Below are positions 19,651 to 29,022 of a DNA stretch of 64,000 bases, piece by piece. Source of the stretch: Ferrovibrio sp. MS7 (lineage in GTDB: Bacteria; Pseudomonadota; Alphaproteobacteria; Ferrovibrionales; Ferrovibrionaceae); the NCBI RefSeq assembly GCF_038404985.1, contig NZ_JBBKBA010000001.1:2632001-2696000 (forward strand), in the 5' to 3' direction. The position numbers and the translations under genes are program-made. Below the pieces are notes generated by a model. That model was given only the letters and a program-made list of their open reading frames with translations. It was not told the origin of the DNA and made no database searches. Position 1 is the first letter of the stretch. The number at the start of each line of letters is the position of its first letter.

Positions 19651-20300
19651 CCCTCAAGGCGGGCCGTTTCGTCACGCTCGAAGGCGGCGAAGGCGCCGGC
19701 AAATCCACCCAGATCAAGCTTCTGGTGGCGAAACTACAATCCCTCGGGTTCGAGGTGGTGCAGACGCGCGAGCCGGGTGGCACGCCGGGCGCCGAAGCGA
19801 TCCGCGGCCTGCTGGTGACCGGCGATGTCGCGCGCTGGGAAGCCGATACCGAAGCCCTGCTGCATTATGCTGCCCGTGCCGAACATGTCGCCAAGACGGT
19901 AAAGCCGGCCCTGGCGCGCGGCGCCTGGGTGATTTCCGACCGTTTCGCCGATAGCACCATGGCCTACCAGGGCTATGCCGGGCAGGTGGGGCGCGAACGC
20001 ATCGCAGCCCTGCACAAGCTGGTGCTCGGCGAGTTCCAGCCCGATCTCACCCTGATCCTGGATCTGCCGGTGCAGGAAGGTCTGCGCCGCGCCGGGGCGC
20101 GCGCCAATGCCACAGGCAGCACAGAGGACCGCTACGAGCGCATGGGACTGCCGTTCCATGAAGCGCTGCGCGCTGCGTTCCTGGATATCGCCAGGCGCGA
20201 GCCGGAGCGTTGCCGGGTGGTGGATGCCGCCGGCGGCCCCGACAGCGTTGCCGCGGCACTATGGGCAGCGCTCGCGGCCCGGTTTAATCTCGCCGCATGA
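19647..20300 (+). CDS. tmk: Thymidylate kinase
   Basis: This 217-residue kinase has the P-loop EGGEGAGKST, the TREPGGTPGAE dTMP-binding stretch, the SDRFADST (DRF) motif and a LID region near RANATGSTEDRYE. It phosphorylates dTMP to dTDP in the cytoplasm. Translation starts at GTG 19647, overlapping the carboxypeptidase stop (GTGA). holB follows with a 4-base overlap, as in many alphaproteobacteria. Confidence 0.96.
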   Translation: MTLKAGRFVTLEGGEGAGKSTQIKLLVAKLQSLGFEVVQTREPGGTPGAEAIRGLLVTGDVARWEADTEALLHYAARAEHVAKTVKPALARGAWVISDRFADSTMAYQGYAGQVGRERIAALHKLVLGEFQPDLTLILDLPVQEGLRRAGARANATGSTEDRYERMGLPFHEALRAAFLDIARREPERCRVVDAAGGPDSVAAALWAALAARFNLAA

Positions 20301-21448
20301 GCGGCTTCGATACCAAGGACTTCACCTCCTGGGGACCACGCCACGCGGCGCACCTGGTCGGGCATGCGGCTGCCGAGGCCACTTTGCTCGAAGCCTGGAG
20401 TTCCGGCCGTCTGCCCCATGCCTGGATGATCACCGGGCCGCGCGGCGTCGGCAAGGCAACGCTGGCCTTCCGCTTCGCGCGCTTCCTTCTGGTCAATGGC
20501 ATTGCCGGCACTGCCGCCGATGACGGCCCGAGCCTGTTCGGCGATCCGCCGCCCTTGCCGAAATCGCTGCATGTAGCCGAAGAACACCCGGTATTTCACC
20601 GTGTCGCCAGCTTCGGCCATGCCGATCTGATCACCGTGGAGCGGAGTTGGGACGACAAGAACGACCGCTGGCGCGGCGAGATCGTGGTGCCCGATGTGCG
20701 TGCCGTGATCGAGCGTTTCGGCAAGACCGCGGCTGAGGGCGGCTACCGCGTCTGCATCGTCGATGCCGCCGATGACATGAATACCAATGCCGCCAACGCG
20801 CTGCTGAAGATCCTGGAAGAACCGCCGCCGAACGCGGTGCTGCTGCTGATCAGCCATGCGCCGGGCAGCCTGCTGCCGACCATCCGTTCGCGCTGCCGCC
20901 GCCTGGCTCTGCAACCGCTGGAAGATGGCGCAATGCGCCAAGCCCTGCATGGCCTGCTGCCTGATCTTTCGGATGCCGAACGTCACGGCCTTGTGGTGGC
21001 GGCGGAAGGCTCGCCGGGCCGCGCCATGGCGCTGGGTGCCCAGGGGGGCCTGGACCTGCTCCGTGAACTGCTCGATCTCATCGCCGGCCTGCCGAAGCCG
21101 GATGGCCAGAAGTTGCATGGCCTGGGCGACAAGCTCGGCCGTGCCTCCGGCGCGGAGAGTTTCCGTGTCATGATCGACCTGTTCCGCTGGTGGCTGGCCC
21201 GCCTGGTGCGGGCTGCGGCGGCCGGCAAGGTCGGCGGCGGCGCCTGGTCGGAACTGTTTCAGGGCGAGGCGGCGCTGGCGGCAAGACTGGCTTCCTGGCA
21301 GGCGCCTGACCGCTGGGCCGAGGATTGGGAGAGCATCGGCCGCTTGCTGGATCGCGGGGAATCGGTCAATCTCGACCGCAAGCAGTTATTATTAAACCTA
21401 TTCGCGATTCTGGGCCGGGCTGCGGAAGCGGCTACGGCGCGGCGCTGA
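20297..21448 (+). CDS. holB: DNA polymerase III subunit delta'
   Basis: This 383-residue clamp-loader subunit has an N-terminal AAA+ module with a P-loop-like GPRGVGKATLAFRFA, the Walker B/sensor region with NAANALLKILEEPPPN, and the trans-acting-type SRCRRL motif (RSRCRRLAL). This is the classic delta' and gamma/tau signature. It helps load the sliding clamp. The start overlaps the tmk stop (ATGA), indicating coupling. Confidence 0.94.
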   Translation: MSGFDTKDFTSWGPRHAAHLVGHAAAEATLLEAWSSGRLPHAWMITGPRGVGKATLAFRFARFLLVNGIAGTAADDGPSLFGDPPPLPKSLHVAEEHPVFHRVASFGHADLITVERSWDDKNDRWRGEIVVPDVRAVIERFGKTAAEGGYRVCIVDAADDMNTNAANALLKILEEPPPNAVLLLISHAPGSLLPTIRSRCRRLALQPLEDGAMRQALHGLLPDLSDAERHGLVVAAEGSPGRAMALGAQGGLDLLRELLDLIAGLPKPDGQKLHGLGDKLGRASGAESFRVMIDLFRWWLARLVRAAAAGKVGGGAWSELFQGEAALAARLASWQAPDRWAEDWESIGRLLDRGESVNLDRKQLLLNLFAILGRAAEAATARR

Positions 21449-21455
21449 GGGGGCT

Positions 21456-22217
21456 ATGGTCGTCAAGACCGATCCAGGACGGAGCGAAGGCAAGTCTCGC
21501 GCGGCGACGACGCAGCGCGACTCGCTGGAATCGATTCCCTTGCTGCAATCGCTCTCGCCTGCGGCGCGGGAGGAGGTGGAGCGTGCCTGCCAATGGCGCC
21601 GCCTTGCTGCCGGCGAACAGATCGTCGACCGCAATTCCGATAGCCGCGACGTCTATTTTGTCGTCGAGGGCAATGTCGAGGTGATCAACTATTCCGGCAA
21701 CGGGCGCGAGATTTCCTATGCCACGGTGCCAGCCGGCGGCTATTTCGGCGAACTTGCCGCCATTGACGGCGAGCGCCGCTCGGCCAGCGTTGTCGCCGTT
21801 ACCGCCTGCCGCCTCGCCGCGATGCCGCCGAAGGCTTTCGAGGCCTTGCTGGCGCGCTCGCCGCAGGTGGCGCTGGATGTGATGCGGCGCATGGCGCGCA
21901 TCATCCGCGCCAACAATGAAAAGATCATGGATCTCGCCACGCTCGGCGCGATCCAGCGCGTGCACCGCGAGTTGATCAACCTGTCGCGCCGCGATCCGGT
22001 GAATCCCACCGGCTGGTTGATCTATCCGATGCCGAAGCAGCATGAGATCGCGCGCCGTGCCGCCACCACGCGCGAGACGGTGGCGCGCGTGCTGGGTCAG
22101 CTCATGGATGGCGGTCTGATTCAGCGCAAGGACAAGACCTATTACCTGACCGACCGCTCGGTGCTGGAGCAGTCGGTGGCGCGCATGGATGCGCGCCATG
22201 CCGATCCGACCACCTAA
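21456..22217 (+). CDS. Crp/Fnr-family transcriptional regulator
   Basis: This 253-residue protein has a cyclic-nucleotide-binding-type beta barrel (about 25-145: AAGEQIVDRNSDSRDVYFVV, GGYFGELAAIDGERRSASV) and a C-terminal winged helix (about 170-235: HEIARRAATTRETVARVLGQ). The phosphate-cassette region GELAAIDGERRSAS resembles that of cAMP-binding CRPs. No FNR-type cysteine cluster is present. It lies 7 bases after holB but is followed by a gap before tctC, which it might regulate. Confidence 0.9.
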   Translation: MVVKTDPGRSEGKSRAATTQRDSLESIPLLQSLSPAAREEVERACQWRRLAAGEQIVDRNSDSRDVYFVVEGNVEVINYSGNGREISYATVPAGGYFGELAAIDGERRSASVVAVTACRLAAMPPKAFEALLARSPQVALDVMRRMARIIRANNEKIMDLATLGAIQRVHRELINLSRRDPVNPTGWLIYPMPKQHEIARRAATTRETVARVLGQLMDGGLIQRKDKTYYLTDRSVLEQSVARMDARHADPTT

Positions 22218-22281
22218 TATCCCGCTTGCTATCGCTTGAAATGACGCATGCGGCTTTCGCCGCGAGGCGCCACACATCCCA

Positions 22282-22308
22282 TTGACCTGCCATCTTATAT
22301 ACTAGATA
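22282..22308 (+). promoter_or_regulatory. Possible tctC promoter
   Basis: A TTGACC (22282-22287) lies upstream of an AT-rich TATATACTAGATA stretch. The best -10 candidate (TAGATA, 22303-22308) gives a short 15-base spacer, so the assignment is tentative. The position, 70-90 bases before the tctC start, is right for a promoter. Confidence 0.3.
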
Positions 22309-22376
22309 GTAATTCGTGGACGGTACGGGCGACACAAGCCCGGCCGCGGAGGAGACGACAAGCAGGAGGGATAGCC

Positions 22377-23345
22377 ATGCGTGGCTTCAAGACGTTTATG
22401 ACCGGTCTGCTGGCCGGCGCAGCAATGCTCGCTGCCGGTGCGGCCCAGGCGTTTCCGGATCGCCCGATCACCATGATCGTGCCCTGGGGCGCGGGCGGCG
22501 GCACCGATGCCACGGCGCGCATCATCGCCAGCCTGATGGAAAAGGAACTGAAGCAGCCGATCAACGTGGTCAACCGCACCGGCGGCAGCGGCGTGGTCGG
22601 CCATTCCGCCATCGCCCAGGCGCCGGCCGATGGCTACACCATCGGCATGATCACGGTCGAAATCGCCATGATGCATTGGCAGGGCCTCACCGAGCTCAAC
22701 CCGACCTCCTACACGCCGATTGCGCTGGTGAATGCCGATCCCGCCGGCGTGCAGGTGCCAGCCGATGCCCCTTACAAGACGGTCAACGAACTGCTGGCCG
22801 CGATCAAGGCCAATCCGGGCAAGATGAAGGCGTCGGGCACCGGCCAGGGCGGCATCTGGCATCTCGCCATCGCCGGCCTGCTGCGCGACCAGAAGATCGA
22901 TCCGGCCAGCGTGCCGTGGGTGCCGAGCAACGGCGCTGCGCCGGGCTTGCAGGACATGATTGCCGGTGGCGTGCAGCTCGCGCCGGTGTCGCTGCCCGAG
23001 GCACGCGCGCTGATCGATGCCGGCAAGGTCAAGAGCCTTGCCATCATGGATGCCAAGCCCTCGGCGCTTTATCCCAACGTGCCGACGCTGAAGAGCGCCA
23101 CCGGCAGCGACTGGACGATGGCTGCCTGGCGCGGCATTGCGGCGCCCAAGGGGATTCCGAAGGAAGCCGCCGACAAGCTGCTGACGGCCCTGAAGAAGGT
23201 GCATGACGGCAAGGAGTTCAACGACTTCATGGCGCAGCGCGGCTTCGGCGTGATCTGGGCCGGGCCGGATGACTTCGCCAAGTTCATGGCCAAGTCCGAC
23301 AAGGACATGGGCGAAGTGATGAAGGCGGTCGGTATCGCCAAGTGA
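22377..23345 (+). CDS. tctC: Tripartite tricarboxylate transporter substrate-binding protein (TctC/Bug family)
   Basis: The start at ATG 22377, after an AGGAGGG site, gives a signal peptide ending near AAGAAQAFP. The mature protein carries Bug-family marks: PDRPITMIVPWGAGGGTDAT near the N terminus, NRTGGSGVVGHSAIAQAPAD and WRGIAAPKGIP. It captures a carboxylate in the periplasm and delivers it to TctAB encoded downstream. The ligand of Bug proteins cannot be read reliably from sequence. Confidence 0.93.
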   Translation: MRGFKTFMTGLLAGAAMLAAGAAQAFPDRPITMIVPWGAGGGTDATARIIASLMEKELKQPINVVNRTGGSGVVGHSAIAQAPADGYTIGMITVEIAMMHWQGLTELNPTSYTPIALVNADPAGVQVPADAPYKTVNELLAAIKANPGKMKASGTGQGGIWHLAIAGLLRDQKIDPASVPWVPSNGAAPGLQDMIAGGVQLAPVSLPEARALIDAGKVKSLAIMDAKPSALYPNVPTLKSATGSDWTMAAWRGIAAPKGIPKEAADKLLTALKKVHDGKEFNDFMAQRGFGVIWAGPDDFAKFMAKSDKDMGEVMKAVGIAK

Positions 23346-23351
23346 AGTATT

Positions 23352-23386
23352 GCCGGCGCGGCTACGATGGCCGCGCCGGCTTTTTT
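23352..23386 (+). terminator. Intrinsic terminator/attenuator between tctC and tctB
   Basis: Perfect 10-base arms GCCGGCGCGG (23352-23361) and CCGCGCCGGC (23371-23380) enclose a 9-base loop and are followed by six Ts. It sits 7 bases after tctC and before tctB. It probably lets the binding protein be made in excess over the membrane subunits. Confidence 0.85.
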
Positions 23387-23410
23387 CTGCATCCCCCGGG
23401 GTGACGATCC

Positions 23411-23881
23411 ATGCGTGTCCATGATGCTTTGAGCGGTGCGCTGCTCGCGCTGCTTGCTGCCGCCGTGTTGATTGCCGTCAGCAAGTATCCCACCATTCCG
23501 GGGCAGGAAATCGGCCCCGCCGCGTTTCCGGCGCTGGTTGCTGTGCTGCTGATGGGATGCGGTGGCTTGCTGATCGTCAAAGGGTTGCGCGGGCCGCGCA
23601 TGCCGCTGGTGCAGGTCGGTGCCTGGGTCGGTTCACCCAGGCATGTGGTGAATTTCCTCGCCGTAATCGGCAGCCTGTTCTTCTATATCCTCTGCGCCGA
23701 TACGCTCGGCTTCATTCCCACCAGCCTGATCATCCTAGCGGTGCTGTTCTTCGGCTTAGGGGTTCGGCCGGTGATGATTCTGCCGGTGGCCTTTGTCGTC
23801 ACGCTGATCATCCACACGCTGTTCTACAAGTTCCTGCGCGTGCCGCTGCCTTGGGGGCTGCTGCAAGGCATGATCTGGTAA
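23411..23881 (+). CDS. tctB: Tripartite tricarboxylate transporter small membrane subunit
   Basis: This 156-residue protein has four predicted helices and matches the TctB pattern: an N-terminal helix, the KYPTIPGQEIGPAAFPALV segment and a C-terminal hydrophobic pair. It forms the transporter with TctA and lies between tctC and tctA, the standard order. Confidence 0.88.
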   Translation: MRVHDALSGALLALLAAAVLIAVSKYPTIPGQEIGPAAFPALVAVLLMGCGGLLIVKGLRGPRMPLVQVGAWVGSPRHVVNFLAVIGSLFFYILCADTLGFIPTSLIILAVLFFGLGVRPVMILPVAFVVTLIIHTLFYKFLRVPLPWGLLQGMIW

Positions 23882-23897
23882 GCGGAAGGGACGCGCC

Positions 23898-25397
23898 ATG
23901 ATGCAGAGCACGATGCAGGCCTTCAGCCTGGTGTTCGATCCGTATGTGCTGGTGGTAATGCTGGGGGCCGCGATCTTCGGCCTTGTCGTTGGCGCGATTC
24001 CCGGCCTGACCGCCACCATGGCCACTGCCTTGCTGGTGCCGATCACCTTCTTCATGCCGCCGGTGCCGGCGATTGCTGCCATCGTCACCGCCACGGCGAT
24101 GGCGATTTTCTCCGGTGACATTCCAGGCTGTCTGTTGCGTATTCCCGGCACGCCGGCTTCCGCCGCCTATACCGACGAAGCCTATCAATTGACCCTCAAG
24201 GGACAGGCGGAACTGGCGCTCGGCGCTGGCCTGGTTTTCTCCGCCATCGGTGGCCTGTTTGGTACTGCCGTGCTGGTGCTGGCTGCGCCGGCCTTGGCCG
24301 AGGTGGCACTGAAATTCTCTTCCTTCGAATATTTCTGGCTCGTCGTGCTCGGCCTCTCCTGTGCCGTGTTCATTGGTAATTCGAGCACTTTGAAAGCTTG
24401 CATCTCATTGCTGATTGGCCTGCTGGTTGCCTGCGTCGGCCTGGAAAATCCCGGCGGCTTCCCGCGCTTTACTTTCGGCAACACCGAATTGATGGGCGGC
24501 GTCAGCATCATCCCGATGATGGTCGGCATGTTTGCCGTATCGGAGGTGCTGCGCTTCGTGGTCAACATGGATCCGCCGGCACGCCTGGTGGTGAACAAGC
24601 TTGGCAATGTATTCAGCGGCATGTGGGACTTGCTGAAGAAGTATCCCGGCGCGCTGCTGCGCGGTTCAACGCTCGGCACCATCATCGGCATTCAGCCGGG
24701 TGCGGGTGCTGACATGGCGGCCTGGGTGTCCTATGCCATGAGCAAGAAATTCTCCAAGGAGCCGGAGAAATTCGGCACTGGCCATATCGAGGGCATCGTC
24801 GAGTCTGGCGCCGCCAATAATTCGGCGCTGGCGGGCGCCTGGATTCCAGCCTTGGTTTTCGGCATCCCGGGTGACTCGATCACCGCCATCGCGATTGGCG
24901 TGCTGTACCTGAAAGGGCTCAACCCCGGCCCGACGCTGTTCCTCAACAACCCGGAAAATGTCTATGCCATTTTCCTGGTTTTCGTCATCGCCAACCTGAT
25001 CATGATTCCACTCGGCTGGGCGACGATCAAGGCGGCCACCAATATCCTGCGTGTGCCGGGCAATATCCTGATGCCGACCATCCTGCTGTTCTGCATTGTC
25101 GGCTCTTTCGCCATCAACAATTCCGTATTCGGTGTTGCCGTGATGCTGTTCTTTGGCGTGCTGGCCTACATCATGGAGGAGAACGGCTTTCCCGTGGCGC
25201 CGGCTATCCTTGGCGTGGTGCTGGGGACAATGCTGGAGGAGACATTTGTCACCTCGATGATCAAGTCGAATAACAGCATCTTCGGCTTTTTCGAGCGGCC
25301 AATCGCCGCCAGCCTCGGTGTCATAACGTTTACGATCCTGTTCTGGCCGGTAGCGAGCTGGCTGGTCAGGCGGCTGCGGCAGCCTGCCGGCGCCTGA
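23898..25397 (+). CDS. tctA: Tripartite tricarboxylate transporter large membrane subunit
   Basis: This 499-residue protein has about ten to twelve helices and typical TctA motifs: GLVVGAIPGLTATMATALL, GDIPGCLLRIPGTPASAAY, GIQPGAGADMAAWVSYAMSK and ESGAANNSALAGAWIPAL. It is the carrier subunit, likely cation-driven. Its last 32 bases overlap the convergent ferric-reductase-like gene. Confidence 0.95.
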   Translation: MMQSTMQAFSLVFDPYVLVVMLGAAIFGLVVGAIPGLTATMATALLVPITFFMPPVPAIAAIVTATAMAIFSGDIPGCLLRIPGTPASAAYTDEAYQLTLKGQAELALGAGLVFSAIGGLFGTAVLVLAAPALAEVALKFSSFEYFWLVVLGLSCAVFIGNSSTLKACISLLIGLLVACVGLENPGGFPRFTFGNTELMGGVSIIPMMVGMFAVSEVLRFVVNMDPPARLVVNKLGNVFSGMWDLLKKYPGALLRGSTLGTIIGIQPGAGADMAAWVSYAMSKKFSKEPEKFGTGHIEGIVESGAANNSALAGAWIPALVFGIPGDSITAIAIGVLYLKGLNPGPTLFLNNPENVYAIFLVFVIANLIMIPLGWATIKAATNILRVPGNILMPTILLFCIVGSFAINNSVFGVAVMLFFGVLAYIMEENGFPVAPAILGVVLGTMLEETFVTSMIKSNNSIFGFFERPIAASLGVITFTILFWPVASWLVRRLRQPAGA

Positions 25398-25974
25398 GGC
25401 GCCAGGCCCAGAGTTTCAGCCCGATCATAGCGAACAGTAGTGCTACGGCGGCCCAGTAAAGCGGCTTGTCTGGTGCGCGCTTGGCGAAGCTGACCACGAA
25501 GGTGCCCCAGATATAGAGCCCGCCGATGGCATGCAGCCGGCGCCAGTTCCGTGGCCCCAGCCAACGCACGGCACGGTCATTCGAGGTCAGGGCCATTAAG
25601 GCGATGAAGAGATAGGCGATGGAGCCGAAGCTCTGCGACACCATGTTGCTCTGGGTCGCGAACAGCGCCGGGTCGGCATTCCAGAACACGATGATCGCGT
25701 AGAGATGCAGCGCATGCGAGGCGGCGAAGCTCAGGCCCAGGGCACGGCGCTCGCGCAGCAGGCGGCGGGCGAAGGCGCCGGGATATAGCTGCGCCAGCGC
25801 CGAGGCCGTATAGGCCAGCAGGAACAGAACAAGTGAAGTGCGGGCAGTTGCGCGGATCGCGACGCGGTAGCCTTCTACCGAGCCGCCATGGCTCCACAGA
25901 ATGGCAATAGTCATGGCGGTGAGCAGCAGGCTCAGCAGCACGGTAAGGCGCCAGCGGCTTATCCAGATGGGCAT
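25366..25974 (-). CDS. Ferric-reductase-like heme membrane protein
   Basis: This 202-residue protein has about six helices and the pattern of the ferric reductase-like transmembrane domain (YedZ/MsrQ-type). Candidate heme-b histidines lie in AASHALHLYAI and RRLHAIGGLYIWGTF. It probably shuttles electrons across the membrane. It lies 23 bases downstream of the alpha/beta hydrolase gene and may be the last cistron of the leftward catabolic operon; how it connects to catabolism is unknown. Confidence 0.75.
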   Translation of the reverse strand: MPIWISRWRLTVLLSLLLTAMTIAILWSHGGSVEGYRVAIRATARTSLVLFLLAYTASALAQLYPGAFARRLLRERRALGLSFAASHALHLYAIIVFWNADPALFATQSNMVSQSFGSIAYLFIALMALTSNDRAVRWLGPRNWRRLHAIGGLYIWGTFVVSFAKRAPDKPLYWAAVALLFAMIGLKLWAWRLRRRQAAAAA

Positions 25975-25997
25975 GGGCGCTCCTTTTACCAGCCGCC

Positions 25998-26807
25998 TCA
26001 GCGGGCGGGTTCAGGCGCGACGAGTGTAGCAGCGAAGGCGGCTAGGGCGGCGTTGAATTCCGCGTGTTGTTCCAGGTGCGGCATGTGGCCGGAGCGGTCG
26101 AGGCACAGGCTGCGGGCATGCGGCAGTGTCGCCACCAGCCATTCGGAGACTTCTGGCGCATAAAGCTGGCTGCCGCCGCCATGAACGACCAGGCAGGGCA
26201 GGTCCAGGCGCGGCAGCAGGTCGCGGAAATCCTGTGCTGCCATCGAGGCCCAGAGGGCGGCCATGGTGGCGGGATCATTCTTGACCATCTCGGCGCCGAC
26301 CCAGTGCTTGAGCGCTGCATCCGGCGCGTGGTGACGGGCGAAGAGATGCGGCAGGGAAGCGGCACTGAAGCCTTTCCAGTCCGCCTGCATCAGCCCGAGC
26401 GTGGCGGCATTCTGTGCCGCGTCGAAGCCGCCGCCCAAGCCCAGACGCCAACCGGCATCGGTGCTGATCCGCGCCGTCATGTCCTCGATCACCAGGCCGG
26501 CGACGCCGCGCCAGCCATGGCGGCGCAGGTAATCGAACGCCACCATCGCACCCATCGACCAGCCGATCAGCACGGGCCGTTCGACGCGATGCTGGATCAG
26601 CATGCCATGCAATGCATCGGCGAGGCCGGCGATGCTCAGGTCGTCGGGCGCCGGGCTCCGGCCATGGCCCGGCAGGTCCGGCAGCAGCAGCCTGAAACGG
26701 TCTTGCAATGCCTCGACCTGCGGCGTGAAGAAGCCACCATGGCAGGACCAGCCATGCAGGAAAACCAGCGGCGGGCCAGAGCCGATATCGCGTACATGCA
26801 TTACCAT
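25998..26807 (-). CDS. Alpha/beta hydrolase
   Basis: This 269-residue enzyme has the oxyanion region FLHGWSCHGG, the nucleophile elbow GWSMGA and a C-terminal histidine in DRSGHMPHLEQ. The ATG at 26807 shares a base with the stop of the upstream MaoC gene (TGATG), which fixes the start; a longer reading frame to 27257 would run through the MaoC genes. In this operon it may hydrolyse a thioester, ester or ring-opened product. The substrate is unknown. Confidence 0.87.
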   Translation of the reverse strand: MVMHVRDIGSGPPLVFLHGWSCHGGFFTPQVEALQDRFRLLLPDLPGHGRSPAPDDLSIAGLADALHGMLIQHRVERPVLIGWSMGAMVAFDYLRRHGWRGVAGLVIEDMTARISTDAGWRLGLGGGFDAAQNAATLGLMQADWKGFSAASLPHLFARHHAPDAALKHWVGAEMVKNDPATMAALWASMAAQDFRDLLPRLDLPCLVVHGGGSQLYAPEVSEWLVATLPHARSLCLDRSGHMPHLEQHAEFNAALAAFAATLVAPEPAR

Positions 26808-27166
26808 CAGGCGCCGACATCCTTGATCAGCACCAGGGCGCGGCCTTCGCAATAGCGCGTGCCGTCCGGGCCGGTACAGATGGTGGCGAGGTCGGCCAGA
26901 TGCTTGTCGGGCCGTAATTGCGTGATCTCGGCGGTTGCCGTCAGCGGCAGGCCGATCGGCGCTGGTGCGAGGAAACGCATTTCCTGCTTGAGATAGTTGG
27001 TACCAAACCCCGGCAACTCGACACCCAGCAGATAGGAGAACAGCGCGCCGATCAGCGGTTCGGGCACGCTGGCGGATGCGGCAGCGTTGCCGGCAAGGCC
27101 GAGGAAGGTTTGCACATCCGCGACGGAGAAGCTGCGGGTGGTGGTGGCGATATCGCCGACACGCAT
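26807..27166 (-). CDS. MaoC-like hot-dog dehydratase (first-half type)
   Basis: This 119-residue protein has a single hot-dog domain with VGDIATTTRSFSVADVQTFL, a weak match to MaoC hydratases; the catalytic Asp/His pair is not obvious. The ATG at 27166 follows GGAGG at 7 bases; a TTG at 27172 is the alternative. It sits beside a second, better-conserved MaoC protein, so the two may form a heterodimer as in two-subunit R-specific hydratases. That pairing is inferred. Confidence 0.75.
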   Translation of the reverse strand: MRVGDIATTTRSFSVADVQTFLGLAGNAAASASVPEPLIGALFSYLLGVELPGFGTNYLKQEMRFLAPAPIGLPLTATAEITQLRPDKHLADLATICTGPDGTRYCEGRALVLIKDVGA

Positions 27167-27168
27167 GG

Positions 27169-27528
27169 TCAAGCCTCCACGATGGCGGTATCACCGCGGC
27201 AGACCTCAGTGCCATCGGCAACACGGCGCACGCTGATGCCATATCGGCCGGGGCCATTAGGCAGCAGTGCGAAGCTCAAGGCTTCATCGGCATAAGCCGG
27301 TGCTGGAAACATCAGGTTCTGATGCGCCTGTCGGGCGCCTGGATGGCGCGCCTGGATCATGCCCCACAGCACGGTATAGAGCAGCATGCCGTGGCTGACG
27401 GTGCGGCCGAAGCGGGTGCGGGCGGAGAAGGCGGGATCGACATGGATCGGGTTATTGTCACCGCTCACCGCAGCGAAGCGGTCGAAATCGGCCTGGGTCA
27501 GGGTGCGTTCGATACGGATTTCGGTCAT
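27169..27528 (-). CDS. MaoC-family (R)-specific enoyl-CoA hydratase-like protein
   Basis: This 119-residue hot-dog protein carries the hydratase-2 motif: FAAVSGDNNPIHVD, then FGRTVSHGML, with the catalytic-type Asp and His present. It would add water to an enoyl-CoA or remove it. The ATG overlaps the stop of the acyl-CoA ligase gene by four bases (ATGA). It is followed 2 bases later by the partner hot-dog gene. Confidence 0.85.
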   Translation of the reverse strand: MTEIRIERTLTQADFDRFAAVSGDNNPIHVDPAFSARTRFGRTVSHGMLLYTVLWGMIQARHPGARQAHQNLMFPAPAYADEALSFALLPNGPGRYGISVRRVADGTEVCRGDTAIVEA

Positions 27529-29009
27529 GCCAGTTGGTCCCGCAGGATATGCTTGCGGATCTTGCCCGCCGCGGTGCGCGGGAATTCCGTCACGATCTCG
27601 ATACGCTTGGGCACCTTGTAGGCGGCGAGGTTGGCGCGGCAGAAGGCGCGGATCGCTTCCGCATCCAGCCTGGCATCGGGCTGCGGCAGAATCACCGCGC
27701 AGCCGGCTTCGCCCCATTTCTCATCCGCGATGCCGAGCACGGCGCATTCCAGTACGCCAGGGAAACGGTAGAGTACGGTTTCCACTTCCGCCGGATAGAC
27801 ATTCTCGCCGCCGGAGATATACATGTCCTTGATGCGGTCGACGATGAAGTAATAGCCATCCTGGTCGCGGCGGCCGACATCGCCGGATTTCAGCCAGCCA
27901 TCGGCGGTCAGCGCGCCGCGCGTCGCCGCCTCGTTGTTGAAATAGCCCGGCGTGATATTCGGCCCGCGCATCCAGATTTCGCCGGGTTCACCTTCGGCCA
28001 CATCGCGGCCCTGCTCATCCACCAGGCGAACTTCGGTGAGAATCTGAGGCTTGCCGACCGAGCCGATGCGGGCGCGGGCTTCGGCGCGGTCCATAAGGAA
28101 AACCGTCGGCCCGGTCTCGGTCATGCCGAAGCCGTTGCACACTGTCACGTCGCGGCTGGCGAACAGGCGGATCAGTGGCTCAGGGAGAGGCGCCCCGCCG
28201 CAGCCCCAGGCGCGCACGCGGCTGAAATCAGTGTTGGCAAAAGCCGGATGCAGGCTGATCGCCTGATAGATCGCCGGCACGCCGAAGAACAGCGTGCAGG
28301 CGCCTGCGGCAATCAGGCGCATGGCGGCGTCGATATCGAACTTGCGCAACACAGTCACGCGGCCACCGGTAATCAGCATCGGCAGGGTGTAGAGATTGAT
28401 GCCGGCGGTGTGGAACAGCGGCAAAAAATTGATCGTGCTGTCCTGGCCGGTGAGGTCGATGGCCTGGCCGACATTGACGTAATTGGCATAGGCCATGCCG
28501 ACCGTCTGGATCACGGCCTTGGGCTTGCCGGTGGTGCCGGAGGTGTAGAGCAGATACCAGACCTGGGAAGCCGCCCAGCGGGTGGCGAATTGCCCGGGCT
28601 GAGTGCGCGCCAACAGGGCCTCGTAATCGGTCTCGGAAAGCGTGGCTTCCACGCCGAGTTCAACAGCCAGGGCTGCGTGTTCGGCATCGTGCAGCAGCAG
28701 GCTGGCGCCGCAATCCTGCAGGATCGGGCGCAGTTCCGGTGCCGGCTGGCGCCAGTTCAGCGGCACCAGGATCACATTCGCCTTGGCGCAGCCGAGCAGC
28801 ACTTCAAAGAACATCACGCTGTTGAGGCACAGGATGGCGATGCGGTCGCCGGCCTTGATACCGAGGCCGGGCAGGGCGGCGGCGAAGCGCGCGGCGCGGT
28901 CATTCAGCTCGGCATAGCTGGTTTGCCGGCCCGTGGCATCGTCGGTGAAGGCGATGCGGCCCGGCGTCAGTTCGGCGCGCTTGAGGGCCAGGTCCGGCAC
29001 GAAATCCAT
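27525..29009 (-). CDS. Acyl-CoA synthetase (AMP-forming)
   Basis: This 494-residue ANL-superfamily ligase has the A3 motif YTSGTTGKPKA, GFGMTETGPT, the hinge DRIKDMYISGGENVYP, GWLKSGDVG and the C-terminal catalytic lysine in RTAAGKIRKH. It should activate a carboxylic acid to its CoA thioester, the entry step of the operon. ATG 29009 follows GGAGG at 6 bases; GTG 29012 is the alternative. The acid is unknown, but the ABC importer on the opposite strand probably supplies it. Confidence 0.93.
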   Translation of the reverse strand: MDFVPDLALKRAELTPGRIAFTDDATGRQTSYAELNDRAARFAAALPGLGIKAGDRIAILCLNSVMFFEVLLGCAKANVILVPLNWRQPAPELRPILQDCGASLLLHDAEHAALAVELGVEATLSETDYEALLARTQPGQFATRWAASQVWYLLYTSGTTGKPKAVIQTVGMAYANYVNVGQAIDLTGQDSTINFLPLFHTAGINLYTLPMLITGGRVTVLRKFDIDAAMRLIAAGACTLFFGVPAIYQAISLHPAFANTDFSRVRAWGCGGAPLPEPLIRLFASRDVTVCNGFGMTETGPTVFLMDRAEARARIGSVGKPQILTEVRLVDEQGRDVAEGEPGEIWMRGPNITPGYFNNEAATRGALTADGWLKSGDVGRRDQDGYYFIVDRIKDMYISGGENVYPAEVETVLYRFPGVLECAVLGIADEKWGEAGCAVILPQPDARLDAEAIRAFCRANLAAYKVPKRIEIVTEFPRTAAGKIRKHILRDQLA

Positions 29010-29022
29010 CACGTTCCTCCCG